64,000 nt of DNA, taken from Gordionus sp. m RMFG-2023 (Eukaryota > Nematomorpha > Gordioida > Chordodea > Parachordodidae). Below, piece after piece: positions 49,451-61,810 of this stretch. Numbering within the stretch: the stretch's first letter is position 1; every line of letters starts with the position of its first letter. The translations under genes and the position numbers were made by a program. The notes under the pieces are model-generated. The model was not told the DNA's origin and searched no databases. It saw nothing but the letters and a program-made list of their open reading frames with translations. The DNA lies in NCBI RefSeq assembly GCF_954871325.1, contig NC_088779.1:21702846-21766845 (forward strand). Direction: 5' to 3'.

Positions 49451-50350
49451 AAAAATTTTAAAATATAACTATGATGAATAGTTAATCAGAGCATTATAAT
49501 TTAAAGAAGCTTTAAGTAACTTTCCCGCCTATAATATTAATATATACTAAATGTTATTTGACTTTCGGTCGAAAAAAATGATCTAGATAATTCGGTTAGG
49601 GGTGAAAAAAAGCAACCCTAACTTTAAGTCGTCTTTAAAAAAAAAGATCCATATTTTGGGTCGGATTGAATAAAACGACCCGAACTTTGAGTTGGAGTCG
49701 AAAAATACGACCCAAACTTCAAGTTTGAGTCGAAAAATACGACCCAAATTTCAAGTTTGAGTCGAAAAATATGACCCAAATTTTGAGTCGGAGGCGTAAA
49801 AAACGACCCATATTTTGGGTCGGAGGCGTAAAAAACGATCCATATTTTGGGTCGAGGTCGTTTTTTTCGGCTTGGACTTGGGTCGGAGTCGAAAAAAACG
49901 ACCCATATTTTGGGTCGAAGTCGTTTTTTTCGGCTTGAACTCTGGTCGAAGTCGTAAAAAACGACCAAAACTTTGAGTTGGAGTCGAAAAAAACGACCCA
50001 AAATTTGGGTGAGCTCTGTTCGAGCCGACTCGGCTAAGCCGATTAACAACACTAGTAAAGAGCACAAATTAAAATGAGTTATAATGATTAAAAAAAAATT
50101 ATATAAATAAATATTTTAAAATAGGCATTTAAATATATTATGCTTTATATGCATGCAAACCTGTTATTTAATATCTGAGCTCGAATTTCAACTAAACTAG
50201 AATTTTTTACTCAATTTTTTGTGAATATTTTTAAGCCTCCTAGGTTAGGTTAATATACATTTTCTTTGGGGCTTGAATCTCAGCGAGGCCCATATTTCGT
50301 GAATCTTTTATCAGAAATTCAAGTTAGGATGTGCTACGGTGTATGATATA

Positions 50351-52805
50351 CAGTGACCCCTACACTTTTTGAGGGATAGAAGCAGAATACCCCCCTAAAG
50401 TACCCCCCCCCCACCCCCAATGTAAATTATTTTTTGACACCAATAAATTTCAAAAATAATTTTTATTGCATCAATATTTATTATAATATAAATATAATGT
50501 AAAAAATATATGCTTTAAAAATATTATTTTTAAATTAATAATTTAGATAAATTAGGGGAAGAGAAAGCAAAAGAATTTATAATTTCATCAATATTTAATT
50601 GTTTAAATAAATTATTTTCCATTGATAAAATGGTTAAAACAATTAAGAAATGGATCTTTCATGACACTACGAAGTCTTTTTTAATTTTACTCATGACCCT
50701 TTCGGCAGTACATGATGTAGTAGGAATAGTTAATAAATATTTATATAAAATTGTTAAATTTGGGAAAGCAGAAAAATTTATAAGCAGACGATAAGGTAAA
50801 ATAAATGAATAGTTTCTCCAGTCTGAATCATTCATCTCAGAATTATTATCATCATCAGATAAAGCTAAATAATGTATTAGTAAAAATATTTTAATTAAAT
50901 AAATTTACAATTCTCAGAATCTGACAAATCTTCTTTAATCTCTAGGTCTCGAGTAATAATTACGTCCCCCGTTTTAGCCATTTTATAAATATTTCTAAAC
51001 ATCAACATTTCCTCAAAAACTTGACTTGCATTTAATTGATAAAATTCACAGATATCCTTGATATCATCTTTAACAATTGCCTTTTCCGCCATTCCCTCTG
51101 GAGTAAAAAATGATGTTTGACTCAAAAATTTTATCGACTCATCGTTAAATCTTTCACTAAACTGCATAATAATTAAATCAAGTGCAGCATAAAACACACT
51201 GATTTTAAAGCTAAAATAAAATATTATATTTAATGATGAAAGTATATATATACCTCTCCTTTTTGGATTGTAATGTTTGAAGTCTTGAACTTTCAAAATC
51301 AAAAGGTAAATTTCTCTTCTCCATAAAATCTTGGGCCTTTGAAAAGACATCCAAAAATTCAGTGTTATTATCAATTTTAGGATTATAAAATAATAAAAGA
51401 TAATAATTTAAATTATACTTCTCATATTAATCAGGCAATCTTTTGCCAATTGAATTTGATTTATTGCAAACCCTATATCCTTCGAAATGGTTTGCAATTT
51501 TGTACAAGCCAAGCTTGTTATCAACAATATTTTATCCAAAACACATAGTGATAAAATAAAATCAAATTTTTCTATTCTATAGACTAGAGCACTAGCCATA
51601 GTGGAAGTGGCAGGATCTTCAGAATCCTTTAAATTTGCCAAAGCTGCCCTCAAAGCATCATAAAGTAGGAAAAAATTTACAATGGCCTTATATGATGTTA
51701 GCCAGCTTCTATAAATATAAAATAAACATTATATATCGAAACAATTAAGATAATATTACCGAGTGGTATTCTTGATGCGTAAAAATCTATGTGATTTTGT
51801 CAGTAAATCACTCTGACATGTTTTGAGCACTTCATATCTTTTAACACCATTAAAATATACGTAAATTTCGTCTAATATTACCAAGACATTTCGCAGCTCT
51901 TTTACTGATTGGCATAATTGAACAACTATTAAATTTAATCGATATAGCACCAAATAAAAGCTGCCTTTGGCGCCTCCGCCCTAATCAAAGCCTGCACTCC
52001 ATTAATTCTTACACTCATGTTTGAGGTGCCATCATAGCTTTGCCCCACTAGGAATTCGAGGGGTAGATTCATGGAGCCAAGCTTGGATATTATATTCTTT
52101 TTAATATCGAGGCCCGTTGTATTTCCCGTACAATAAATGTCTAATCAGCCTTTCAACGGGCTTAGGTGTCTCGCTATTTTCAACATATCTCACTATCAAA
52201 GCTATTGCTTCTGATTTCGATACATCATATGTGCCATCATCTATAATTGAATAGAACCTGTTGAATTCAATCTTCTTTTGAATTTTTTTATAACCATATT
52301 TTTCATGGTTTCAATAAGAATATTTATGTTTTATATGATAACAGATTTGAATATAATTTAGATTTTAATCCCTTAATTTTTTTCTCACTTCTTCTTTCTT
52401 CATTATCTTGTATATACATTTTAAGAACAGGCTAGAATCTGCAATAAGTTTAATAAGGCTCATCATATTGCCATCTTAATTTTTAATCAAGCATTTATAT
52501 TTTTTTTGGTTAATATTTTTGGGCATATTTTGACAATGATCTAGAAATTATAAATGATTATATATAAGATTAAATATTTAAATTTTTACTATTCCCTTTG
52601 ATAAAATTTTAATTTTGCGCCAAATCTTGAAAGTGGAAAAAAATTTTAAGATAAGAAATATCGGATAACAAACTAATTTGCTAAACATCGACCATAAAAA
52701 TTTTTAAAAAAATAAATAAAAAAATTTAAAAAAAAAAGTACCCCCATAGAAATTTATAGAATCAGTTGCTTCGGACCCTCCCCCCCCCCGTTGTAGGGGT
52801 CACTG
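50351..52805 (-). mobile_element. hAT transposon with decayed transposase (DUF4371/ZMYM1-like type)
   Basis: 2455 bp with ends CAGTGACCCCTACA and TGTAGGGGTCACTG (14-bp perfect inverted repeat), each followed inward by C/G runs and flanked by the perfect 8-bp duplication ATGATATA (50343-50350 and 52806-52813). The transposase is on the minus strand. Parts seen in order are FYSIIDDGTYDVSKSEA (52180-52265), EFLVGQSYDGTSNMS (52000-52070), the open stretches 51953-51756, 51653-51408 (LANLKDSEDPATSTMAS, FILSLCVLDKILLITSLAC) and 51374-50895, then FPNLTILYKYLL with PTTSCTAERVMSKIKK (50690-50790), the C-terminal dimerisation domain. Frame changes and stops (at least four) separate the parts, some of which may be introns. 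Inactive as it stands, though the ends look young. Confidence 0.85.
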
Positions 52806-52813
52806 ATGATATA

Positions 52814-54393
52814 GAGCCGATCAGATGATAATTATGATTTAAGGTAAAGTGGATCATTAAAAAAATAATAGAATTTGATCACTGTTTTTGTTTAACAATT
52901 GCTAAATAACAATAGCAAGCGATATTTATCATCACTGAGTTTGTTCAATGTGGAATATCTTTTCTTAAATTGCTAAAGAATCACACTGATAGTAGGAGAC
53001 CTACCAACACTGATCCAATCAACGTAAAGGAATATTTATGAATCATTTATTTATTTTTTGAAATTTTTCTTGACTTTGGACTCACCCCTCTGAATGCGTA
53101 TTTTTAAAGATGCGCATATAATTTTTATTTCTAATTAACTTTGATTCTCTATCTTCAATGTAGTATGAAAAAGTTCGATTATTTAACAAATTTTATTTTT
53201 ATACCCTTAATAAAGATAAAGGGATTTAAATTTAACATTAAAAAAAATATTCTAGAATTTTAGCTGGGAGGAGGGAGAAGAGTTCAACCTATCCTAGAAA
53301 TTTGGAATGGGGGCTAAAATTAGAGGAAATATTAGACGAGAAGATTAGTCCTTCATAGCTCCCCTCAAAATACCTTCTTGGCTTTAAAATATTTTAGGTG
53401 GTCTGGTTCGTCTTATTTTAAAATATTCTTTCTGTTTAGACCAGTCTAGCCAAAATACAAACACGGATATTACATTTGTTTTATTTTAAGTGTGTACTAT
53501 AGTGAAGAGGTAGGATTTATGGGGGGGGGGGGGTTGTATAAATTTTTTAGGAGGAGGACTTAGCCACCAAATTTGTAATTGTCCTCTCTTCAGCCAGTTC
53601 TCTTATAAAAAATTATTTCTTATATCTTATTAATTTTCCTATAGTTATTTTTATTTTGCTTTTTAAATTATGTAATATCTTTATAACATCTCCGCGAAGC
53701 TGACTCAACAATTGGAAATACTACACTAATTCTAAAATCTATGCCAACAATTAGTATTTTATTAGGGACTACAAGTTCCTACTATAATAGCCAGTATAAA
53801 GGAAAAATTATTAGTAACAAAATTTTGCTCAACTATACGATTAAAAAGCGCTGAAAGCATTTATTTGAAATTTATCAAAGTTTAGTGCTACACAATATAT
53901 TTTTAATGGCATCATGCTAGAATGGAAAATATTGATGAACTTAATATCTGTTTTGATTTTTAGCATTGTTAATTATAAATTTTAAATAAACTAATAAACT
54001 TTGAGAACCACAAATATTAAACCAAGTTAAAAATAATAACTTCATATGAGTGTTTAAGAGTAAAGTGAGCCAAGCTTTTTAAAATATTGATTTTTTTAAT
54101 TTCAGGATTATTGCACATTATATGCCCTAACTTGGTCTTAGATACGATCTTGGACCAACTTGTATAACATATTTGTATGTCATTGTTGTAGATGGACCCC
54201 TTACTATATGAGATTATCATCATAGGTATTTAATTTTTTTAAGACAATCAGATGCAAATTTTTATAATGTATATTTATGCTCAATCATATTTGAAATAAA
54301 TTGAATGCGAACCGAACTATTTAAAAAAAATATAAAATGCGAAAGTAATAAATATTCATTCATCAATCCTTATATCGCTTGAATAATTTCAAA
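52814..54393. other. Intergenic region upstream of SRSF1
   Basis: A+T-rich with a 12-G run at 53521-53532 and no recognisable gene. The SRSF1 promoter and 5' UTR should lie at the right end; no clear core promoter motif stands out. The minus-strand open frame at 54017-54223 has no family resemblance. Confidence 0.4.
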
Positions 54394-57300
54394 ATGTCTC
54401 GTCACAAATCAAATGACTCAAGAATATATATTGGTAATTTACCACCTGACATCAGGAGCAAAGATATTGAAGATATATTTTTTAAATATGGAAAAATTGT
54501 GACAATAGATCTCAAAAACAGGAAAGGTCCACCGTTTGCTTTTGTTGAATTTGATGATCCTAGGTACAAAATTTATGCTAAACTTTTTACATAAAATACT
54601 ATTATGATTAAGAATTTTTCTGAGCATTATAATGTCCATTTTTTAAGATAAAATTTAATGCTAGATTTTTTTTAAAATGTCATTTATAAATTTTAAATAT
54701 TAATAAATAAGATGCTTGTCTTTATTAAACTATCTATCTTTAATCCACATTAAAGGCTTTATTACCAAGGAAGAATTGATTTTATTTAAAGTTTTGAAGG
54801 ATATTGATACAAAATTTATATATAAATAGTAGTTAAATGTTTCTTTTTAAATTTAACTAGTAATTCATTTATTTTCCTCTTTTAAAATTAACTAGTTTAA
54901 ATATAGGAATATATTATTAATAAACATTAGTTGCCACCAGTTTTAAAATTTGTCAATTTTTTTATTCTTTTTAAACTTCATTTCAAGTTTAATTTAAAAA
55001 AAGAAGTATATCAATGCCAAATATGTTAAAGAATCTGAGAGAATTTAATTCAATAAATTATGCTATAAAAAATGAATGACAAAATTTTAAGTTTAATAAA
55101 ATAAAACTCATTGGATTTCAATCCTTAAGTATGGTTTTGGGTCATCACCAAATTCAACATGCAATACCTCTATATTAATTTTTTTAATATTTAGATTTTT
55201 ATATTTTTCTTTGGGCATAATTATTAAAAAAATGCTCCTTTTTTTATAGAATCAAATTTTTTATATATTTCTCTTGTATATGTGGAATCTCAATTCTAAT
55301 TCATTTGATGGGGTGATAAATTAAATTTTAATATTTGACAGGAAATTTATTCCAACTTGTCTAGATTACTCACACTGAATTTTAAACAATATTGCCATAA
55401 AGTTTCCAACTAATCTTAATTTATATTAATTTTTAAATCGATTTTATTATATAAATTTAAAAATTCAAAAAGATTTATGGCAAAAATTTATGGTTTAGGT
55501 AATTTAGACTAATATTGTTTAAAATATCCATTATTGGTCAATTTAAAAAAGGCCCGATTTAAATTTTAGTCAGAATAATATTATGTAAACCTTGAGATTT
55601 GGCAAATACAAATCCAAACTTTTCTGCCATCTATGAGCAAATCTCTAGGCTTACATCATATTATTTTGGGAAATTGTTTATAAAAATTGTCCTAAATTAG
55701 GCATTACACTGCTTTAAATATGTTGGAATCAAATTTTTCTAATTTAAAATTGAAAGATTCCAAATTCTTACTGTTTCAAATTTTATTAATTTTTCAAAAT
55801 TTATATTATTGTTAAAATTTAATTTACATGTCAATTATTTTGTTTCATCTTTATTGATAGATATTTTTATCAGGCAAACCTTTCTATCATCTTTATTGAT
55901 AGATATTTTTATCAATGCAAACCTTTCTATCATCTTTATTGATAGATATTTTTATCAAGCAAACCTTTCTAATTTGGCCAATTCCCTTATTTCACCTAAA
56001 TTTTGAGTTCCAAACAAATTCCTATTAACTACTATTAGAAAATGCTCTGACAAATTAGGCAACAGCCAACTTTTCGAAGTTGACAGATTTATCCATTGGT
56101 GTAAGGCCTTTAAAGTAGGCATTTGTTGTTTTATATTGCATTCATTCCTTTTTTATATAAAATTTTATTATCTTTTTATACATGTCAAATAACAAAATTA
56201 ATAAAGAAATTAAATACAACTGTTATCATTATTTAAAAATATTTTTTAAATCATATTCATTGAGAATATGCTAATAAAAAGATTAATATTTTCTAAAGGT
56301 GTTCAAAATATTTATAAATCCATAGAAGACATTATCAAATGCTGTTCAAATAAAACATATTATACCAAATAAACAAAGACTATTTTATTTTATTTCATAA
56401 ATTAATTTTTATTCTTATTTTGTATACAACCATTTTATAATAATTATATATGTATGTACATTCTTATTGTAAAATTTATGTATAAATTAGAAGTGGGAGT
56501 GGGCTGAGTATGAATAAAATTTTAATTTTGAACAATGATTGAGTGTGACAGGCTTTTTTTAAAAAAAAAATTGATTGGGCGTGATTAGAAATTTAGTATG
56601 TATTGTGGAAAATTTTAAAAAGTAATATTTATAAACTTAACCTCTTTAAAAATATATTACCCCAGAAACTACTTTATGAGACTATTCAAAACGGGATTCT
56701 TTTATTGAAATACAAGAATTTTCACAAATTATAAGAAAAATGGAATAAATTATTAAAAATTTCTAACATTTTTTTTATTTTAGTAATTGAGCTTATTTTT
56801 ATTAAGTTTTCGAATTTTGTCGATTTTGAATCCTTAATTTTTTCAAATAAAAAGTTAGTGCAAACCAGTTTGGCTTCCAGTGAACAATTTTTTTCAATAG
56901 TCAATTATCGTTAGACGAATGCAACTAAAATAAAAAATATTAGAATTTATCAATTTTTAATTAAAGATTTTAATTTATATATGTGTTGATTAGTGAATTC
57001 CCCATGTAAAATTATGGCAATAAATAAGGGAGAATTATAATATTTATAAAAATAAGCTATGAATTTTTTGGGTGTGATAAAAATTTTGCCTTTCGAGAGT
57101 GAACAGATCAAGTTAAATAAAATTGAACATCAAACGGGAGTGGGTGAGGTGTGAATAAAATTTTAGGACCACACCTACCTCTAGTATACTTACCTAATTT
57201 TATTCATTATTTTGATGAATTAAAAAAAATTATTTGAGAATAGTTGAACATAATCTCGTTTTTGCTAAACTATAAATATAACAAATGGTAAAATGTACTA

Positions 57301-60300
57301 TTTAAAAATAAAAAGTATTGATAAATTGGCCAACCCTCTAAGTTGGGCACTTGGTCCCAACGGTGCCCATATTAGACAGGTTTGCCTGTATATTTGAAAT
57401 AGTTTTAGTTTACATTACAATTGATTCTCATTTCTTGAACTTTGTATTTGATATATGAACAATTGGTTCTGCAATATAGAATTTCACCAATTCAAATTTC
57501 TATATATTTGATATCGAACATTTGATTCCATCATACTTGAATTTTTTATATATTAGATTTGGTTCCCAGTTATATGGGAAAAACTGAAAAACTGTCAATA
57601 AACAATGAAAAAGAAGTCCCATTACAATATATTTTTATATATCAGGTCTGCAAACCCTGCGCCAAGTCAATTTTTTTATTGGGGCCAGGCTGGGCAAAAT
57701 TAACGGGCCAGTCTGGGCAAAGTTTTTTATTGTATAGTTAAAAATAATAAAATAAATAGGTTTCTGTTGGTGATTGCCATTTATAACATTTTCTTGATTT
57801 TTCCCACTCATAAGAGGTTCAATTTATATAATGTATATACATTTTTAACAAAAGGGATGCTGAAGATGCTGTTCACGCCAAGGATGGTTACAATTATGAT
57901 GGATACCGACTTCGCGTAGAATTTCCTCGAGGTGGTAATCCAACAAACGGAGGAGGTAGAGGTGGGGGCGGAGGAAGGGGAGGTGGTAGTGGTGGCTTCC
58001 GAGGAGGTCGTGGAGGTGGTAGTTATGGAGGAGGCAGTGGAGCTGGAAAAAGAACCGAGCACCGCGTGCTTATTACTGGTATATTAAGCATTTTAGGATA
58101 GAATGATTTTTTTTACTAAAAAAAATTTTCGAGTCTTAAATGAAATGGTGCCATACGATTAAGGAAAAATTATTTTTATAATTAGTTCAAATACCCAATT
58201 TAGCCTTATAATTTTTTAAGTTTTAATTATTCGTTTTTTAAGTTTTACTCTCATTTGTGCCTTTTTATAGTTTAGAAAAATGAGTTAATTGAGTCACGTC
58301 ATTACTGCTAAACTTTATCTCCAAAGGCATTGCCGCGAATGTCTATTACCATACTTCTGCGAACTCATTACCACCTCTATAAAGGCCTGATATGATTTGA
58401 GGTTAAGTATATAAGCTAATGAATTAAATTTTATTTAAAAAAATGTGTTATGTAGTTTTTTTTATGGTAATACATTTGTGAGACTTTTTTTCTTATTAAT
58501 ACATTCTAATTCTCTTGCATCAACGATAATTGACATTTGCTTTTATATTTTTTGCATTTCACAGATAAAGTTTTACAGTATGATAGAAAAAAAGAAATTA
58601 TTTCTTTCTATAGAAGTTGGTGCATTCTGGCACGAACCTGCATATGAAAATTTTGACCCAGCTTGTAAACATATTTTCAACAATTTATCGGACCCAGCCC
58701 TAGATATTTTTCCATCCTGGGCTGCCACAACTTCTTGTATGGCATGTAACCCCTTTAGCTTAATTTGTTAAATGCCGATTCAAATATTGGTGTATGATTT
58801 TAAATTTTTTTAGTGCATATTATTTTATCTGCTACCTCAAAGGTAAATGTCTATATAAATCTTAAGAGTCATATATCTCATTAAAAGTCCTACTGATGAT
58901 ATGATAAAGTTTTTTCTGATCTTTTTTGATTTCTAAGATTACACGGTTCATTAAATCACGAGGATGATCGAAGGACCCTCCAAAAACACAAAATCCTGGA
59001 AGAATCTAATCTTTGTTTAGAGAAAGTTTTATCCCTGGACTTTTTTTTAAAATAATATTTCCTTAATTGTCTAAACGATTTATTGTGATGAAGAGAGTGA
59101 ATAACCCACGACTAAATTGCTATAAATTTTTTATTTATCATTTTAAGGCTTACCTCCTACAGGCTCCTGGCAGGATCTGAAAGATCACATGCGAGAGGCT
59201 GGCGATGTTGTTTATGCCGACGTATTCAAAGACGGGAGTGGAGTGGTGGAGTACTCAAGCAGAGATGCCATGAAATATGCACTGAACAAGCTTAGCGACA
59301 CCAAGTTCACCTCCCACGAGGTTTTAAATTTTTTTTGCTCTTGTCGCATGTAAAAATAATTTTAGATACTATAAGATTAAAGAATTAAATTGTTATTGCA
59401 AATGTTTAATAATTTATTTATTATGTCGTATCTTTTAAAAAATTTTGCCAACTTACTATGTTATACTGATTTATTTTATGGGTTTTATCTTTTAAAAAAA
59501 ATTAGTTAAAAATTGTGACGTCTACATGAATAAAGATGGAAATAATATTATTATCAAGGCTTCGAACCGTTAAGTAGTAATATCAGTTCGTTTCTGTTTT
59601 TAGTTTAAAATTTTATAAAGGTTTTGTTCCATTTCTGTTTTTTTAAGGAATTCATAGCGGTTAGGTTTATAATTTATAACTGTTTTCGGTTCGTTTCGGT
59701 TTTTATAAATTTAATTTTTATAAAAAATTAATCATAAAATAGAGAAAATTTTTAATTTATATTTTTAAAATTCCTTATTTAATTTAATCATTAAGATTAT
59801 TTCTTATAATTAACTAGTAATTTGTCTAATCTCTATTAAATTGAGTATATAAAGTAAAAAAAATAAACTTGGTTTGATTGATATTAAGATAATGGCGATT
59901 TAATTGCAAAAAAAATATAATTTGAAAATAAATCGCGAATTTGAATTGTTCCCAAGGAAAATTAAATTTCAAATTTAGGATAATAATTTAAAATTAATTA
60001 TTTTTAAAAACCGTTATGAACCGGGTTAAACTGGTTCAAAATATTTATAACAGTTCGGTTCTCTCTTTTTATATTTTCTTTAAACGGTTCGGTTGCGGTT
60101 CAGAAAATTATAACGGGTTGTTAACGGTTCAGAAAATTTATTCGGTTCGTTTCACCGCGGTTCGGTTTGAAGCCTTGATTATTATATAATTTATAAAGTA
60201 GGAATGGGATAATTAGACAATTTTTTTAATCATATTTACAATAAAATATTTATAGTACATATATTTTAGTTAATGTAATGAATTTAATATTTTTTCCCAT

Positions 60301-60488
60301 TTAATACTTAGGGTGAGACCTCATATGTAAGAGTTAAATCTGATGCTCGTTCTAGCCGAGATGGGCGGTCAAGTTCCAGAGGTTCTAGGCATAAACGTTC
60401 AAGAAGTACGAGCAGAGGTGGAAGAAATACCCGGGCTTCTCCTTCATATTCTCCAGCTAAGAGATCGCTTTCTAGGTCTCCTTATTGA
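54394..60488 (+). CDS. SRSF1: Serine/arginine-rich splicing factor 1 (SF2/ASF)
   Basis: Four exons, 54394-54563, 57855-58078, 59148-59320 and 60312-60488 (TGA), join to 744 nt and 247 aa, against 248 aa for human SRSF1. RRM1 spans about residues 9-84, with RNP2 IYIGNL and RNP1 [10 protein letters not shown]. It is followed by DAEDAV and [12 protein letters not shown] Gly-rich linker (about 83-115) joins RRM1 to the pseudo-RRM, which carries the diagnostic [15 protein letters not shown]. The C-terminal RS region (from about 203) is short, with scattered RS/SR pairs and the end SRSPY. Known role: binds exonic enhancers through both RRMs, recruits U1 snRNP and U2AF, and regulates alternative splicing in the nucleus; phosphorylation of the RS tail controls its location. 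Donors are GTACAA, GTATAT and GTTTTA; acceptors end in AAAAG, TTAAG and CTTAG. Intron 1 is 3.3 kb. Introns 1 and 3 contain transposons. No frame damage seen. Confidence 0.96.
55846..55975. repeat. Three tandem ~45-bp repeats in SRSF1 intron 1
   Basis: Three copies of CATCTTTATTGATAGATATT followed by TTTATCA and GCAAACCTTTCTA. The last copy runs into the left end of the element at 55956, so the repeat unit includes part of that end. Confidence 0.85.
55956..57388. mobile_element. Pogo/Tigger-like element relic in SRSF1 intron 1
   Basis: About 1.43 kb. The left end CAAGCAAACCTTTCTAATTT and the right end, inverted, CAGGCAAACCTGTCTAATAT match at about 21 of 25 positions. The right end continues inward GGGCACCGTTGGGACC, a Tigger/pogo-like terminal pattern. 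TA-rich flanks fit a TA target. No transposase recognised inside. Superfamily assignment is by end motif only. Confidence 0.5.
59555..60177. mobile_element. hAT-type short element in SRSF1 intron 3
   Basis: 623 bp starting CAAGGCTTCGAACCGTTAAG and ending GGTTCGGTTTGAAGCCTTG, flanked by the perfect 8-bp duplication ATTATTAT (59547-59554 and 60178-60185). Subterminal CGGTTC repeats surround an A+T-rich core shared with 8270-8793. Non-autonomous. It lies wholly inside intron 3, away from the splice sites. Confidence 0.85.
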
Positions 60489-61475
60489 TGAAAATGGGAA
60501 AAGAGGTGGAGAGAAATGATTCTATTTTATTTAGACGAAATAATCTGTTCTTTTTGATTTAAAAAGTCTTTTTTTATAAATTTTGTTTTCTAGTAAACGT
60601 ATTTTAAGATGTTTTAGTTTGGAAAAATATTTAAAAAATGGATGGAAAATGTTTGAATAATTATATATATTCCTTACCACTTTTTGTTACCTTACATTTC
60701 TATTGACGTTTTTTTAAATTTAATCTCAAGCCTATCTTATATGAAATTTTGGTTATTAGCTATTTAATACATATCTAAAATCTGATAAATTAAGTTATGG
60801 CTCTATTTTTTTCTATAATTTTTTTTTAGAAATAATATGGAAAAATTTATATATTCTTGTAAATTGGCTTGATTGGTATGTAATTGTTTGTATTTTTTTT
60901 ATTACTGCGGATACTTGCTTGATAATGTAGATTTAACATTGTTAGGGTTTAATAATGTTCATTATTTAAATTTCATTCCTTTTCCTTTTTGTACTTTTAC
61001 ATCATTATGTTATTACATACTACAATATATTATACCAAACTGATCACTTTTAAACATACATTTGTATCTTTATCATATTAATTTTATACATTTTATTAAT
61101 TTACATAAACCAACGTTTTCAAAATATTTACACATTTTCTCTCTATTTTTTTAGTTGTTCGAAAGGATCTCCTTTTATTCATAAAATACCTGTGGAAGGT
61201 TTTAAGTGGAATTTTGATTAGGACCTTAAATTCGTATTCCCTTATTCGAGGAAATTCTAATTAGATCTAAGGAAACATGGTGGAAATTATAACAGACCGA
61301 GCTGCTATAAATGAATGAATGAAAGTGTACATGGGAACTTTCTTATGTTGCGAATGTATGAATGGATTGATAGTTTGATAGAATCAAAATAAATAGTTAT
61401 AAATATTTTCTATACTGCTTTTCACTTTAGTATTTAAATTTCAATTTTTTTAAAACTTTTTGTTTCCAAACTTAT
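60489..61475. other. SRSF1 3' flank
   Basis: Contains the SRSF1 3' UTR. An AATAAA at 61388-61393 is one candidate poly(A) signal but lies 900 nt from the stop; nearer variants exist. No gene seen. Confidence 0.4.
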
Positions 61476-61483
61476 ATGTATAC

Positions 61484-61802
61484 TAGAGATCTGTAAAAGT
61501 AGGCCTAGGGCCGGGCTTAATGTATTTTAAGAAAATTCGGGCCTGGCCGAGTTGGGTCTTAAATTTTTTTTAAATATATTAAATTTAACAATTTTATGTT
61601 GAATTTTTTATGTAAAATAAAAATATGTGATTTTATTTATAGAAAGTAGACGCCATATAACATAAATCGTTTATTTTGAGTAATTATAAGAATTAATTTC
61701 TATATTTAAATAAATTCGGGCCGGGCTGGCATAATTTTTTTAAAAAAATTTCGGGATTGGGTCGGACCGGGCTTGAAAAATTAGGCTTGATGCAGATCAC
61801 TA
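61484..61802. mobile_element. hAT-type short element (family with 31483-31870)
   Basis: 319 bp starting TAGAGATCTG and ending CAGATCACTA, flanked by the perfect 8-bp duplication ATGTATAC (61476-61483 and 61803-61810). GC-rich GGGCCGGGC-type subterminal blocks enclose an A+T-rich core shared with the copy at 31 kb, in the same orientation. Confidence 0.85.
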
Positions 61803-61810
61803 ATGTATAC

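Larger units (their letters stand above)
45478..50054. mobile_element. 4.6-kb palindromic element with hAT-like ends and internal satellite arms
   Basis: The element begins TAGTGTTGTTAA and ends with its inverse TTAACAACACTA, flanked by the perfect 8-bp duplication GTAAAGAG (45470-45477 and 50055-50062). From each end inward there is a GC-rich array of GGGTCGTTTTTTTCGAC-type units (45490-46025 and inverted 49565-50040), then a unique segment (46050-46180 and inverted 49400-49540, near-perfect), then a tandem ~119-bp repeat. The left arm holds about 18 copies (46130-48174) and the right arm about 11 inverted copies (48175-49450). The arms meet head to head with no spacer at about 48175. No transposase, so it must be non-autonomous. 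The 8-bp duplication and TAG-type ends suggest the hAT superfamily. Confidence 0.85.

Noticed and set aside
49624-50067. 147-codon minus-strand open frame
   Set aside because: Inverted copy of the same tandem array; not a protein gene.
55809-56006. 65-codon + strand open frame with repeated SLLIDIFI
   Set aside because: Translation of the three 45-bp tandem repeats inside SRSF1 intron 1.
57808-58062. 84-codon minus-strand Ser/Thr-rich open frame
   Set aside because: Antisense of the Gly-rich linker of SRSF1 exon 2.
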